In this document: positions 1 to 8,495 of the stretch, one piece after another
How the letters are laid out: each line of letters starts with the position of its first letter
Numbering within the stretch: position 1 is the stretch's first letter
Assembly: GCA_004562395.1 (NCBI GenBank)
Contig: SFQY01000002.1
Location: 36,476 to 100,475, forward strand
Direction: 5' to 3'
Origin: a bacterium
GTDB taxonomy: Bacteria; Bacillota; Clostridia; Oscillospirales; Oscillospiraceae
Length of the DNA: 64,000 nt
The notes under the pieces: model-generated
What the model was told of the DNA's origin: nothing
Databases searched by the model: none
Seen by the model: only the letters and a program-made list of their open reading frames with translations
Translations under genes and position numbers: made by a program

Positions 1-148
1 ATACGGGCAGCCCCAGCTCATGCTCCGCCCGGGCCAGAGCCACCCACAGCTTGCGCCAGGTCTGGATCCGGGTGTCCATGGAGAACAGCCGCAGCATGTA
101 GTCGGAAGCGTAGCGGGAGCTTAAGGGGGATTCATATTTGTCTGTCAT
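1..148 (-). CDS. purB: adenylosuccinate lyase, N-terminal part (cut by window edge)
   Basis: Only the first 49 codons are inside the window, beginning [18 protein letters not shown] and running off the left edge. This opening (SPLSSRYAS) is typical of adenylosuccinate lyase, which removes fumarate from SAICAR and from adenylosuccinate in purine synthesis. The ATG lies ten bases downstream of the purA stop, with a GGAGG-type ribosome binding site (AGGAGGGCTCT) in that gap. It is the third gene of a purC-purA-purB operon. The identification rests on the short N-terminus and on context; the catalytic residues lie outside the window. Confidence 0.85.
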   Translation of the reverse strand, partial: MTDKYESPLSSRYASDYMLRLFSMDTRIQTWRKLWVALARAEHELGLPV

Positions 149-158
149 AGAGCCCTCC

Positions 159-1433
159 TCAGCGAATGATGATGCTGTCCCGCTCCGGGCCAACGGAAAC
201 GTAGCCGATATGGCAGCCGATCTGCCCCTCGATGTATTCTACGTACTTCCGGGCGGCTTCGGGAAGGTCTTCCCAGCGGCGAACGCCGGAAATATCGCAT
301 TTCCAGCCATCCATATATTCCATCACAGGCTGCGCGCTGGCCAGAACGGCGGGGAAGGGGAATTCGTCGGTTTCCTTGCCGTCCACCAGGTAGCGGGCGC
401 AGATGGGGATTTTTTCCAGGTAACTGAGGACATCCAGCTTGGTCAGGGCGATATTGGTGGCTGCCTGCACCTGCACGCCGTAACGGGTAGCGACGATGTC
501 AATGGGACCGACACGGCGGGGCCGGCCGGTTTTCGCGCCGTATTCAAATCCTGCTTCACGCAGGGCGTCTGCTTCGCTGCCAAACATTTCGCAAACAAAG
601 GGGCCTTCGCCGACACAGGTGGAGTAGGCCTTGACCACGCCGATGACCTCATCGATCTTGGCCGACGGCAGGCCGGAACCCACGGGGGCGTAAGCGGCAA
701 TGGCGTTGGAGGAGGTGGTATAGGGATGGATGCCGTAGTCCAGGTCCCGCAGGGCGCCCAGCTGAGCCTCGAAGAGGATCTTCTTTCCCTCTGCCTGGGC
801 CTTGCGCAGGAAAACGCCGGTGTCGCAGATATAGGGCTTGATCTTCTCGCAGTAGGTATCCAGCCAGCTTTCCAGATCCTCCATGGTGACGGGGTCTGCT
901 CCGTAGACTTTGGTCAACGTCAGGTTCTTCCAATCCAGCAGATCCTTCAGGTGTTCCTTCAGATGCTCGGGGTGCAGAAGCTCACCGGCCAGGACGGTCT
1001 TCTTGGAATACTTGTCGGAGTAGAAGGGGGCGATGCCCTGCTTGGTGGAGCCGAATTTCTTATCGGCCAGCCGGGCTTCCTCCAGTCCGTCCAGCGCCCG
1101 GTGCCAGGGCAGAAGCAGAGAGGCCCGGTCGCTGATCTTCAGGTTTTCGGGGGTGAGGGGAACGCCCTTTGCGATGACCTCCTGCATTTCCAGCCAGAGG
1201 TTTTCCGGATCCAGTGCTACGCCGTTTCCAAGGATATTGACGACACCGGAACGGAAAATGCCGGAGGGCAGCAGGTGCAGGGCGAATTTGCCGTGTTCGT
1301 TGATGACGGTATGGCCGGCGTTGCCGCCGCCCTGGTAGCGAATGACGATATCGTAATCCTGGGTCAGCAGGTCCACCATCCGGCCCTTGCCCTCATCGCC
1401 CCAGTTGATGCCTACAATCGCTGCGTTTGCCAT
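159..1433 (-). CDS. purA: adenylosuccinate synthetase
   Basis: Cytosolic GTP-dependent enzyme joining aspartate to IMP, the first committed step to AMP. The 424-residue protein has the usual family length. The N-terminal loop [10 protein letters not shown] (residues 12-21) is the family's phosphate-binding signature, followed by GGGNAGHTV for IMP binding; TKQGIAP (near residue 130) and TTSSN (near 240) are also family motifs. The ATG is preceded by AGGAGG. It lies 15 bases after purC and 10 bases before purB, so the three are almost certainly cotranscribed. Nothing appears missing. Confidence 0.97.
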   Translation of the reverse strand: MANAAIVGINWGDEGKGRMVDLLTQDYDIVIRYQGGGNAGHTVINEHGKFALHLLPSGIFRSGVVNILGNGVALDPENLWLEMQEVIAKGVPLTPENLKISDRASLLLPWHRALDGLEEARLADKKFGSTKQGIAPFYSDKYSKKTVLAGELLHPEHLKEHLKDLLDWKNLTLTKVYGADPVTMEDLESWLDTYCEKIKPYICDTGVFLRKAQAEGKKILFEAQLGALRDLDYGIHPYTTSSNAIAAYAPVGSGLPSAKIDEVIGVVKAYSTCVGEGPFVCEMFGSEADALREAGFEYGAKTGRPRRVGPIDIVATRYGVQVQAATNIALTKLDVLSYLEKIPICARYLVDGKETDEFPFPAVLASAQPVMEYMDGWKCDISGVRRWEDLPEAARKYVEYIEGQIGCHIGYVSVGPERDSIIIR

Positions 1434-1448
1434 TTCATTTCCTCCTGT

Positions 1449-2162
1449 TTACAGATGAGCTTCCAGACGGCCCATGATCTCAGCGTATGCCTCTTCCACA
1501 CCGCCCAGATCCCGGCGGAAACGGTCCTTGTCCAGCTTTTCGCCGGTCTTGGCGTCCCACAGGCGGCAGGTGTCGGGGCTGATCTCGTCGGCCAGGACGA
1601 TGGTTCCGTCGGACAGGCGGCCGAACTCCAGCTTGAAGTCCACCAGGGTCACGCCGCAGGTCTTCCAGAAGTCCTTCAGAATCTCGTTAATGCGGAAGGA
1701 GTACTTTTCAATGGTGTTGATTTCTTCGGGGGTTGCCAGCTTCAGAGCCAGAGCATGACGGGTGTTGAGCAGAGGATCGCCCAGAGCGTCATTCTTGTAG
1801 GAGAACTCGATGGTGGGCTGGTCAAAAACGATGCCTTCCTCTACGCCGTAGCGCTTGGAGAAGGAACCGGCGGAGATATTGCGGATGATGACCTCCAGGG
1901 GAACGATGCTGACCTTCTTCACCAGGGTTTCCCGGGGAGACAGTTCCTTGACAAAGTGCGTGGGAATGCCGCAGCGCTCCAGCTTGGCCATCAGACGGTT
2001 GCTCATCTGGTTGTTGATCACGCCCTTACCCACAATGGTACCCTTCTTCAGGCCGTTGAAAGCGGTAGCGTCATCCTTATAATCCACGATCAAAAGCTCG
2101 GGATCATCGGTGGCGAAGACCTTTTTGGCCTTGCCCTCATACAGCTGTTCTTTCTTTTCCAT
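1449..2162 (-). CDS. purC: SAICAR synthetase
   Basis: Phosphoribosylaminoimidazole-succinocarboxamide synthase, joining aspartate to CAIR with ATP. The 237-residue protein begins MEKKEQLYEGKAKKVF; YEGKAKKVF is the family's N-terminal strand, and SFSKRYG and DFKLEFG are conserved substrate and ATP site motifs. An in-frame ATG exists 39 bases upstream, but the start at 2162 is chosen because it has GGAGGTATCA directly before it and matches the family start. It is the first gene of purC-purA-purB. With asnB and the glutamine synthetases nearby, the area concentrates enzymes that use aspartate, glutamine or ammonia. Confidence 0.96.
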   Translation of the reverse strand: MEKKEQLYEGKAKKVFATDDPELLIVDYKDDATAFNGLKKGTIVGKGVINNQMSNRLMAKLERCGIPTHFVKELSPRETLVKKVSIVPLEVIIRNISAGSFSKRYGVEEGIVFDQPTIEFSYKNDALGDPLLNTRHALALKLATPEEINTIEKYSFRINEILKDFWKTCGVTLVDFKLEFGRLSDGTIVLADEISPDTCRLWDAKTGEKLDKDRFRRDLGGVEEAYAEIMGRLEAHL

Positions 2163-2222
2163 GATTGATACCTCCAAAAATATACAGATCGGGATGAACA
2201 TGGGTCATTTGCCCACCAGCCT

Positions 2223-2284
2223 ATTATACTAGATATTCCTGAAAAACGGAAAGGTTTTTTTGCAAAAACCGGGCCGGATCCGGC
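2223..2284 (-). promoter_or_regulatory. possible purC promoter and asnB terminator region
   Basis: On the minus strand a TATAAT hexamer (2228 down to 2223) lies 60 bases before the purC ATG; no good -35 is visible at 16-18 bases. Just upstream a perfect palindrome GCCGGATCCGGC (2273-2284) followed a few bases later by a T run could end asnB transcription. Both calls are tentative. Confidence 0.35.
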
Positions 2285-2369
2285 AGAAAAAGGATTTTTT
2301 CCCTTTTGCACAAAATTGGAGGAACGGAACGCGGCCTTTTTGATGCTGTGAAACTGCCGGACAAGGGCC

Positions 2370-3947
2370 TTATTTGCCGCTGTCGCCGTAGTTTGCCAGC
2401 ACCCGGGCGGAGGGATCGTTGACATTGCAGCCTTCCCAGTTCTTGTTGGGCATCCAGAAATCCACGATCATCTGTCCCTGGCCGGGATAGTACTTCTCAA
2501 AGATCTCCCGGTAGAGGAGGGATTCCTTGGTAAAGGGCTGGGCATGGGTGTACCGGGAGCGAAGACGCTCATATTCTTCGTCGGTATAGTAGTTTTCCGC
2601 GTATTCCTTCAGATAATTCACCATGGAGTGGCCCACCGCGTCGGAGAAGGCGGCCTTTTCCCGCCAGAGGATGTCGTGGGGCAGGTAATCCCCTTCGAAG
2701 GCATGGCGCAGCAGGTATTTTCCCTTGTTGTACTTGTTCAGCTTCAGCTCCGGGTCAATGGCCATGACGTATTTGACAAAGTCCAGATCGCCGAAGGGGA
2801 CCCGGGCCTCCAGAGAGTTGACGCTGATGCAGCGGTCTGCCCGGAGAACGTCATACATGTGCAGCTCCCGGATCCGCTTCTGGGACTCCTTCTGGAATTC
2901 CTCCGCGGAGGGGGCAAAGTCGGTGTACTTGTAGCCGAACAGCTCGTCGGAGATCTCGCCGGTGAGCAGCACCCGGATGTCGGTGTTTTCGTGGATATAC
3001 TTGCACACCAGGTACATGCCGATGCTGGCCCGGATGGTGGTGATGTCGAAGGTGCCCAGCAGCTCGATGACCGGCTCCAGCGCTGCCAGAACATCCTCCT
3101 TGGAGATGATCACCGGGGTGTGGTCGCTGCCGATATAGTCCGCCACCTGCTGGGCGTACTTCAGGTCGATGGCGTCGCCGCTCATGCCAATGGCGAAGGT
3201 GCGGATGGGCTTGCTGCTTTCCTGAGCCGCGATGGCGCAGACCAGGGAGGAGTCCAGACCGCCGCTGAGCAGGAAGCCAACCTTGGCGTCGGCCACCAGA
3301 CGCTTCCGGACACCGGCCACCAGCCTGTCGTGGATGCCGGAGCAGACGGTTTCCAGGCCGTCGGGAAGACAGCGCTCCGCTGCCGCGATGTCACAGTAGC
3401 AGACGAACTTGCCGTCGCAGTAGTAATGGCCGGGAGGGAAGGGCAGAATTTCTCCTACAAGCCCGGTGAGGTTCTTGGGCTCGCTGGCGAATACGATAAC
3501 GCCGCTTTTGTCATAGCCATAGTACAATGGCCGGATGCCGATGGGGTCCCGGGCGGCGATAAATTTCTTGTTTTTTCCGTCATAGAGGATACAGGCAAAC
3601 TCCGCGTCCAGCATGGCGAACATACCAACGCCGTACTTTTCGTACATGGGCAGCAGCACCTCACAGTCGGACTGACTGACAAAGGTGTACTCTTTGGACA
3701 GCTCCTGACGGAGCTTTTCAAAGCCGTAAATTTCACCGTTGCAGACCACGAAGCTTCCGTTCAGGCCGAAGGGCTGCATTCCTTCGGGGTGAAGGCCCAT
3801 GATGGACAGACGGTGAAAGCCCAAAAGACCCTGCCCCACATCCACGATGCGGGAATCATCAGGGCCCCGGGAGATGGTGCGGTCGAAGCCTGCTTTGAAA
3901 GCTGCCAGATCATCGCAGTGACCGCAGTAACCGATAATGGAACACAT
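2370..3947 (-). CDS. asnB: asparagine synthase, glutamine-hydrolysing
   Basis: A 525-residue AsnB-type enzyme making asparagine from aspartate, glutamine and ATP. It must start at MCSIIGYCG because the class II amidotransferase domain needs Cys2 as nucleophile after Met removal; the longer frame with seven extra residues would bury it, and AGGAGGATCT precedes this ATG. The synthetase domain carries the PP-loop LLSGGLDSSLV near residue 235. It lies 96 bases downstream of the ammonium channel gene, separated by a stem-loop with no U run, so cotranscription with amt is plausible. That pairing fits a role in ammonia and amide metabolism. Confidence 0.94.
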   Translation of the reverse strand: MCSIIGYCGHCDDLAAFKAGFDRTISRGPDDSRIVDVGQGLLGFHRLSIMGLHPEGMQPFGLNGSFVVCNGEIYGFEKLRQELSKEYTFVSQSDCEVLLPMYEKYGVGMFAMLDAEFACILYDGKNKKFIAARDPIGIRPLYYGYDKSGVIVFASEPKNLTGLVGEILPFPPGHYYCDGKFVCYCDIAAAERCLPDGLETVCSGIHDRLVAGVRKRLVADAKVGFLLSGGLDSSLVCAIAAQESSKPIRTFAIGMSGDAIDLKYAQQVADYIGSDHTPVIISKEDVLAALEPVIELLGTFDITTIRASIGMYLVCKYIHENTDIRVLLTGEISDELFGYKYTDFAPSAEEFQKESQKRIRELHMYDVLRADRCISVNSLEARVPFGDLDFVKYVMAIDPELKLNKYNKGKYLLRHAFEGDYLPHDILWREKAAFSDAVGHSMVNYLKEYAENYYTDEEYERLRSRYTHAQPFTKESLLYREIFEKYYPGQGQMIVDFWMPNKNWEGCNVNDPSARVLANYGDSGK

Positions 3948-3965
3948 GTTAGATCCTCCTGATAC

Positions 3966-4008
3966 CAACCGTTGGGAGAGCCTCTTTTAAGGAGACTCTC
4001 CCGGGTTG
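3966..4008 (-). other. stem-loop between amt and asnB
   Basis: The arms GGGAGAG (3974-3980) and CTCTCCC (3996-4002), extended by CTC/GAG inside and CAAC/GTTG outside, form a strong hairpin. On the gene strand no T run follows it, so it is more likely a processing or mRNA-stability element than a terminator. Confidence 0.5.
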
Positions 4009-4043
4009 TATTTTTGAAACATTTCTGGTTTTTGCGTGGAAGC

Positions 4044-5762
4044 TTATTCCACGTCCTGCAATGCGTCGTAGCCTTCCTCGCCGGTGCGGACCTTCACGAC
4101 GTTCTCCACATCGTAGACGAAGATCTTGCCATCGCCGATATGGCCGGTGTAAAGGACCTTCTTGGCGGTTTCGATGACGGTGCGGACAGGAACCTTGCTG
4201 ATGACCATATCCACCTGGACCTTGGGCAGAAGGCTGGCCTCCACGGGAACACCACGGTAGTATTCGGGGGTGCCCTTCTGGACGCCGCAGCCCATGACGT
4301 GGGAGACGGTCATGCCGGTGATGCCGATGCCCATCATGGCGTCCTTCAGGCTCTCCAGGCGGGCTTCCTTGCAGATGATCTCCACCTTTGTCAGCTTGGG
4401 AGTACCCTCGTCGAAGGCGGGGACCTTCTTTACGGGAATGGCTTCCGCCACAGGCACATCGCCGGAGACCACCACAGGAGCGGGATCCTCGCTGACCATG
4501 TCGGGCAGCATGGCAAAGCCGGCGTAAGCGGAGGGCAGGCCATGCTCGGTGGCGTCCAGGCCGATGAGTTCTTCCTCACGGGAGACCCGCAGACCCACGG
4601 TGGCCTTGATGACCAGGAAGGTGATGGTAATGGTGACCACGGTCCAGGCAGCCACGCTGATAAAGCCCAGCAGCTGCAGGCCCATCAGCTCAAGGCCGCC
4701 GCCATAGAACAGACCGGTGAGGGTCTTGCCGGAAGCATTGGCAATGGCATAGCCGGGGGCGGTATCGGTGGCGAAGAGACCCACCGCCAGGGTGCCCCAG
4801 ATGCCGTTCATGCAGTGGACAGCCACGGCGCCCACGGGATCATCGATATGGAGCTTGTTGTCCAGCAGCCACACGCCGAAGACCACCAGCAGACCGCCAA
4901 CCGCACCGATGACACAGGCACCGAAGCAATCCGTTACATCGCAGGGAGCGGTGATGGCCACGAGACCTGCCAGGGAGGCGTTCAGACACATGGACACGTC
5001 GGGCTTACCGTATTTGATCCAGGTGAAGATCATGCAGACCACGGTCGCCACGGCGGGGGCCACGGTGGTGGTCAGGAAGATGGAGCCCAGCTGTTCCACG
5101 GAAGTGGCTGCGGCACCGTTGAAGCCGTACCAGCCAAGCCACAGGATGAACACACCCAGAGCGCCCAGCGCGATGCTGTGGCCGGGGAAAGCGTTGACCT
5201 TGATGACCTTGCCGGAGGCGTCGTGGTTGAACTTGCCGATCCGGGGGCCCAGCATCTTGGCGCCGATGAGAGCGGAGATGCCGCCTACCATGTGAATGGC
5301 GCAGGAGCCGGCGAAATCGTGGAAGCCCAGCTGAGCCAGCCAGCCGCCGCCCCAGATCCAGTGGGCCTCGATGGGGTAGATCAGTGCGGAAATGACACCG
5401 GAATAGATGCAGTAGGAAAGGAACTTGGTGCGCTCTGCCATGGCGCCGGAGACAATGGTGGCAGTAGTGGCGCAGAACACCAGGTTAAATACGAAGCTGG
5501 AGAAATCAAAGCTTTCGTAAGCCGTGAACAGGTCAAATCCCGGCTTGCCGATAAAGCCCAGCAGGTCCTCGCCCATCAGCAGGCTGAAGCCGATGAGGAT
5601 GAACACTACGGTACCGATGCAGAAGTCCATCAGATTCTTCATGATGATGTTGCCGGTGTTCTTGGCTCTGGTAAAACCGGCTTCCACCATGGCAAAGCCG
5701 GCCTGCATCCAGAAAACCAGTGCCGCGCCGATCAGATACCATACATTCCATACTTCACTCAT
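4044..5762 (-). CDS. ammonium channel fused to a C-terminal PII signalling domain
   Basis: A 572-residue protein. Residues 1 to about 410 form an 11-helix Amt/MEP/Rh channel (MVEAGFTRAKN, AHWIWGGGWL, FAGSCAIHMVGG, WYGFNGAAA are Amt motifs) that conducts ammonium across the membrane. After a proline-rich linker, residues from about 455 (KVEIICKEARLESLKDAM) to the end form a PII/GlnK domain with a T-loop-like stretch (QKGTPEYYRG) and the C-loop TGHIGDGKIFVYDVE. PII proteins normally plug the channel as separate trimers; here the regulator is tethered. The T-loop lacks the usual uridylylated Tyr context. It lies downstream of glnN and upstream of asnB. The start has TAAGGAGGTAAC before it. Confidence 0.95.
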   Translation of the reverse strand: MSEVWNVWYLIGAALVFWMQAGFAMVEAGFTRAKNTGNIIMKNLMDFCIGTVVFILIGFSLLMGEDLLGFIGKPGFDLFTAYESFDFSSFVFNLVFCATTATIVSGAMAERTKFLSYCIYSGVISALIYPIEAHWIWGGGWLAQLGFHDFAGSCAIHMVGGISALIGAKMLGPRIGKFNHDASGKVIKVNAFPGHSIALGALGVFILWLGWYGFNGAAATSVEQLGSIFLTTTVAPAVATVVCMIFTWIKYGKPDVSMCLNASLAGLVAITAPCDVTDCFGACVIGAVGGLLVVFGVWLLDNKLHIDDPVGAVAVHCMNGIWGTLAVGLFATDTAPGYAIANASGKTLTGLFYGGGLELMGLQLLGFISVAAWTVVTITITFLVIKATVGLRVSREEELIGLDATEHGLPSAYAGFAMLPDMVSEDPAPVVVSGDVPVAEAIPVKKVPAFDEGTPKLTKVEIICKEARLESLKDAMMGIGITGMTVSHVMGCGVQKGTPEYYRGVPVEASLLPKVQVDMVISKVPVRTVIETAKKVLYTGHIGDGKIFVYDVENVVKVRTGEEGYDALQDVE

Positions 5763-5900
5763 TTTGTTACCTCCTTAATTTAGAGGACACTCCCCAAAAA
5801 CCGTCTGCGGCTGAGCGGTGAATCTTTTCCCGTCAGCGCTTGCCGATTGAATCAGAGCTTCCTCCGGATCTTTCTTTTTCTCTCTCTGCGCAAAAGGTAT

Positions 5901-5973
5901 AAAAATTAGGCTGCCATGCGGGGAGGGGGGCAGCCCCTCCCGCTGGCGCCGTCCGGGACGGCGATTTGGCAGC
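5901..5973 (-). terminator. branched terminator after glnN
   Basis: Outer arms GCTGCCA (5910-5916) and TGGCAGC (5967-5973) enclose two further hairpins, a G/C-rich one (about 5918-5943) and CGCCGTCC/GGACGGCG (5947-5954/5956-5963), giving a three-way junction. On the minus strand the structure is followed by TAATTTTTA. It lies between the glnN stop and the amt start, so it may end glnN or attenuate amt. Confidence 0.65.
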
Positions 5974-5990
5974 TATGAAAGGAAGCAAAA

Positions 5991-8087
5991 TTAACGGACG
6001 CCGAAGAGCAGCTCGCCGTAGGTGGGGAAGGGCCAGTACTTGTCGGAGGTCATGGTCTCGGCCTCGTCGGCTACGGCCCGGAGGGCGGCCATCTTACCCA
6101 GCAGGGTATCCCGGATGGCGTAAGATTCTTCGGTGACACTGGCGATATTCTTCAGATCCAGCACGGCGGCTTCCAGCTCATCGGTTCTCACAGCGATCTG
6201 GTCGGTCAGTACAGAAAGCTTGGTGAGAAGTCCGGTTTCGTAGCCGCAGGCGATATCGGGGGAAACCGCCCGCTTGGAAGCGACGGTTCCGGCCAGCTCG
6301 GCGCAGTAGCCTTCCACGGCGGGGAGGATCTGCTTGCGGGCCATGTCCACCATGGTATTGGCTTCGATAACCACCGTCTTGCAGTAGTTCTCCAGCATGA
6401 TCTCGGTGCGGGACTCCAGCTCGGAAACGGAGAAGACCTTGTGGCCGGTCAGCATATCCACATTCTTCTTGTCCAGCAGGTGAGGCATACAGTCGGGAGT
6501 GGTGGGGTAGTTGCACAGGCCACGAACCTCGGTGGCCTCCTTGATCCAGGAGGCGTCATAGCCGTTGCCGTTGAAGAGGATCCGCTTGTGGTCCTTGATG
6601 GTCTTCTTGATCATGCCGTGCAGGGCGGTCTCAAAGTCCTCGGCGCCCTCCAGACGGTCGGCGTAGATCTTCAGGGACTCGGCCACGGCGGCGTTCAGCA
6701 TGATGTTGGCGCAGGCGATGGAGTTGGAGGAGCCCAGCATACGGAACTCAAACTTGTTGCCGGTGAAGGCGAAGGGGGAGGTACGGTTGCGGTCGGTGGT
6801 GTCACGGGCGAACCGGGGCAGTACATCCACGCCCAGCTTCATGGTGGTCTTCTCGGCAGCGCAGTAGGGCTTGTCGTTTTCAATGGCGTCCAGAATGCCC
6901 ATCAGCTCATCGCCCAGGAAGATGGAGACCACGGCGGGAGGCGCTTCGTTGGCGCCCAGACGATGGTCGTTGCCGGCGGTGGCCACGGACAGCCGCAGCA
7001 GATCCTGGTAATCGTCCACGGCCTTGATCACCGCGCACAGGAACAGCAGGAACTGAGCGTTCTCATAGGGGGTCTCGCCGGGGGACAGAAGGTTGACGCC
7101 GGTGTCCGTGGCGATGGACCAGTTGTTGTGCTTGCCGGAGCCGTTGACGCCGGCGAAGGGCTTCTCGTGAAGCAGGCACACCAGACCGTGCTTGGCAGCA
7201 ACCTTCTGCATGATCTCCATAGTCAGCTGGTTGTGGTCGGTGGCAATATTGGTGGTGGAGTAGATGGGAGCCAGCTCGTGCTGGGCGGGCGCCACTTCGT
7301 TATGTTCGGTCTTGGCCAGGATCCCCAATTTCCACAGCTCTTCGTTCAGGTCTGCCATGTAAGCGGCCACCCGGGGCTTGATGACACCGAAGTAGTGGTC
7401 ATCCATTTCCTGACCCTTGGGAGGCTTGGCGCCGAAGAGGGTGCGGCCGGTGTAGATCAGGTCCTTGCGCTTTTCATACAGCTCCTTGGGGACCAGGAAG
7501 TATTCCTGCTCAGGACCCACGGAGGTTCTGACACACTTGACATCCTCGTTGCCGAAAAGCTTCAGGATCCGCATGGCCTGACGGTTCAGGGCCTCCATGG
7601 AGCGCAGCAGGGGAGTCTTCTTATCCAGCGCTTCGCCGCCGTAGGAGCAGAAAGCGGTGGGGATGCACAGGGTCGTGCCCTTGATGAACGCGTAAGAGGT
7701 GGGATCCCAGGCGGTGTAGCCCCGGGCTTCAAAGGTGGCCCGCAGGCCGCCGGAGGGGAAGGAGGAGGCATCGGGCTCGCCCTTGATCAGCTCCTTGCCG
7801 GAGAAATCCATGATCACGCCGCCGTCGGGGGCGGGGGAGATAAAGCTGTCGTGCTTCTCGGCGGTAATGCCGGTCAGAGGCTGGAACCAGTGGGTGTAGT
7901 GGGTGGCGCCCCGGGCAACTGCCCAGTCCTTCATGGCCGTGGCCACCGCATTGGCGACGGAGGGATTCAGCTTTTCACCATGGTCAATGGTCTTTCTCAG
8001 AGACTGATATACATCCGCGCTCAAATTTGCCTTCATTTCCCGGTCATCAAAAACCAAGCTGCCAAAATAATCGGATACGGTTCCCAT
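5991..8087 (-). CDS. glnN: type III glutamine synthetase
   Basis: A 698-residue ATP-dependent glutamine synthetase of the GSIII class, found in Bacteroidetes, cyanobacteria and many clostridia and much longer than GSI. Visible family features are [12 protein letters not shown] near residue 60, the catalytic [13 protein letters not shown] and [16 protein letters not shown] in the centre, and [11 protein letters not shown]. The ATG at 8087 is chosen over an upstream in-frame GTG because AAGGAG lies eight bases before it. Its promoter fires into a terminator with an overlapping ANTAR-type hairpin, implying antitermination control. It is divergent from glnA, so the cell has two glutamine synthetases governed from one 400-base control region. 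Confidence 0.97.
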   Translation of the reverse strand: MGTVSDYFGSLVFDDREMKANLSADVYQSLRKTIDHGEKLNPSVANAVATAMKDWAVARGATHYTHWFQPLTGITAEKHDSFISPAPDGGVIMDFSGKELIKGEPDASSFPSGGLRATFEARGYTAWDPTSYAFIKGTTLCIPTAFCSYGGEALDKKTPLLRSMEALNRQAMRILKLFGNEDVKCVRTSVGPEQEYFLVPKELYEKRKDLIYTGRTLFGAKPPKGQEMDDHYFGVIKPRVAAYMADLNEELWKLGILAKTEHNEVAPAQHELAPIYSTTNIATDHNQLTMEIMQKVAAKHGLVCLLHEKPFAGVNGSGKHNNWSIATDTGVNLLSPGETPYENAQFLLFLCAVIKAVDDYQDLLRLSVATAGNDHRLGANEAPPAVVSIFLGDELMGILDAIENDKPYCAAEKTTMKLGVDVLPRFARDTTDRNRTSPFAFTGNKFEFRMLGSSNSIACANIMLNAAVAESLKIYADRLEGAEDFETALHGMIKKTIKDHKRILFNGNGYDASWIKEATEVRGLCNYPTTPDCMPHLLDKKNVDMLTGHKVFSVSELESRTEIMLENYCKTVVIEANTMVDMARKQILPAVEGYCAELAGTVASKRAVSPDIACGYETGLLTKLSVLTDQIAVRTDELEAAVLDLKNIASVTEESYAIRDTLLGKMAALRAVADEAETMTSDKYWPFPTYGELLFGVR

Positions 8088-8170
8088 TTTCAACACTCCT
8101 TATTTCTGAGTTTCACGGCGAATTCTGAAACGGCGCCGGAGGAGGAAGGCATCCGTTTCAGAATCGCTGG

Positions 8171-8224
8171 AAAAAAAGAGGCAAGGACGCCTTGGAGCCG
8201 AAGCTCAAAGACGTCCTTGCCTTT
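8171..8224 (-). promoter_or_regulatory. glnN leader: terminator with competing ANTAR-type hairpin
   Basis: On the minus strand the leader forms a terminator with arms AGGCAAGGACG (8189-8179 paired with 8222-8212) followed by CTTTTTTT. Its 5' arm can instead pair as AAAGGC (8224-8219) with GTCTTT (8212-8207) around the six-base loop AAGGAC, which has A at 1 and G at 4. The hairpin and the terminator use the same bases and exclude each other, as in the known ANTAR antitermination mechanism. That an ANTAR protein acts here is inferred. Confidence 0.7.
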
Positions 8225-8233
8225 ACGCAAAGC

Positions 8234-8262
8234 ATTCTACACCAGATTTTTCCGTTTGTCAA
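8234..8262 (-). promoter_or_regulatory. glnN promoter
   Basis: Minus-strand TTGACA (8262-8257), 17-base spacer, TAGAAT (8239-8234). Transcription should start near 8227, only a few bases before the leader hairpin. Confidence 0.8.
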
Positions 8263-8299
8263 CACCCTGCACAAAAAAACTTTTTTGTGATTGTGAAGA

Positions 8300-8328
8300 T
8301 TGACAAGCGGAATTTTCTGGCATATAAT
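8300..8328 (+). promoter_or_regulatory. glnA promoter, perfect consensus
   Basis: TTGACA (8300-8305), 17-base spacer, TATAAT (8323-8328): a full vegetative sigma consensus. The glnN and glnA -35 elements are 37 bases apart on opposite strands. The expected start point is about 8335, directly before the leader hairpin, so control must act after initiation or through a repressor not visible here. Confidence 0.88.
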
Positions 8329-8337
8329 ACAGGTAAT

Positions 8338-8399
8338 GAGCAAAGACGTTCACACCGCTGCTGCGGGTTCCATTGGATCACGTCTTTGCGCTTTTTGTT
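8338..8399 (+). promoter_or_regulatory. glnA leader: terminator with competing ANTAR-type hairpin
   Basis: Arms GCAAAGACG (8340-8348) and CGTCTTTGC (8381-8389) followed by GCTTTTTGTT make an intrinsic terminator at the very start of the transcript. The 5' arm can alternatively fold as GAGC (8338-8341), loop AAAGAC (8342-8347), GTTC (8348-8351); the loop has A1 and G4 as in known ANTAR target hairpins. The leader continues another ~95 bases to the glnA start, with a further small hairpin GCGCC/GGCGC. I see only one A1/G4 hairpin here rather than the tandem pair described for EutV-type targets. Confidence 0.7.
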
Positions 8400-8495
8400 A
8401 TCAAGGGCGGCCTGCCCTGCGCCATAAGGGCGCGGCCGCTATCCGGCAGTCGATTCACAGAGATTCACAACACGGGAAGGAAAGTGGGTTTCGAT

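Noticed and set aside
138..2168. Very long open frames antisense to real genes (also at 3972-5783, 6441-8303, 12445-14733, 50547-55439)
   Set aside because: They lie opposite well-identified conserved genes, have no ribosome sites, and their composition is that of reverse-strand GC-rich codons.
8338..8495. Glutamine riboswitch (glnA RNA) in the glnA leader
   Set aside because: CGTTCA and GGAAAGTGGG faintly recall the glnA RNA consensus, but order and spacing do not fit, and the terminator/hexaloop reading explains the leader better.
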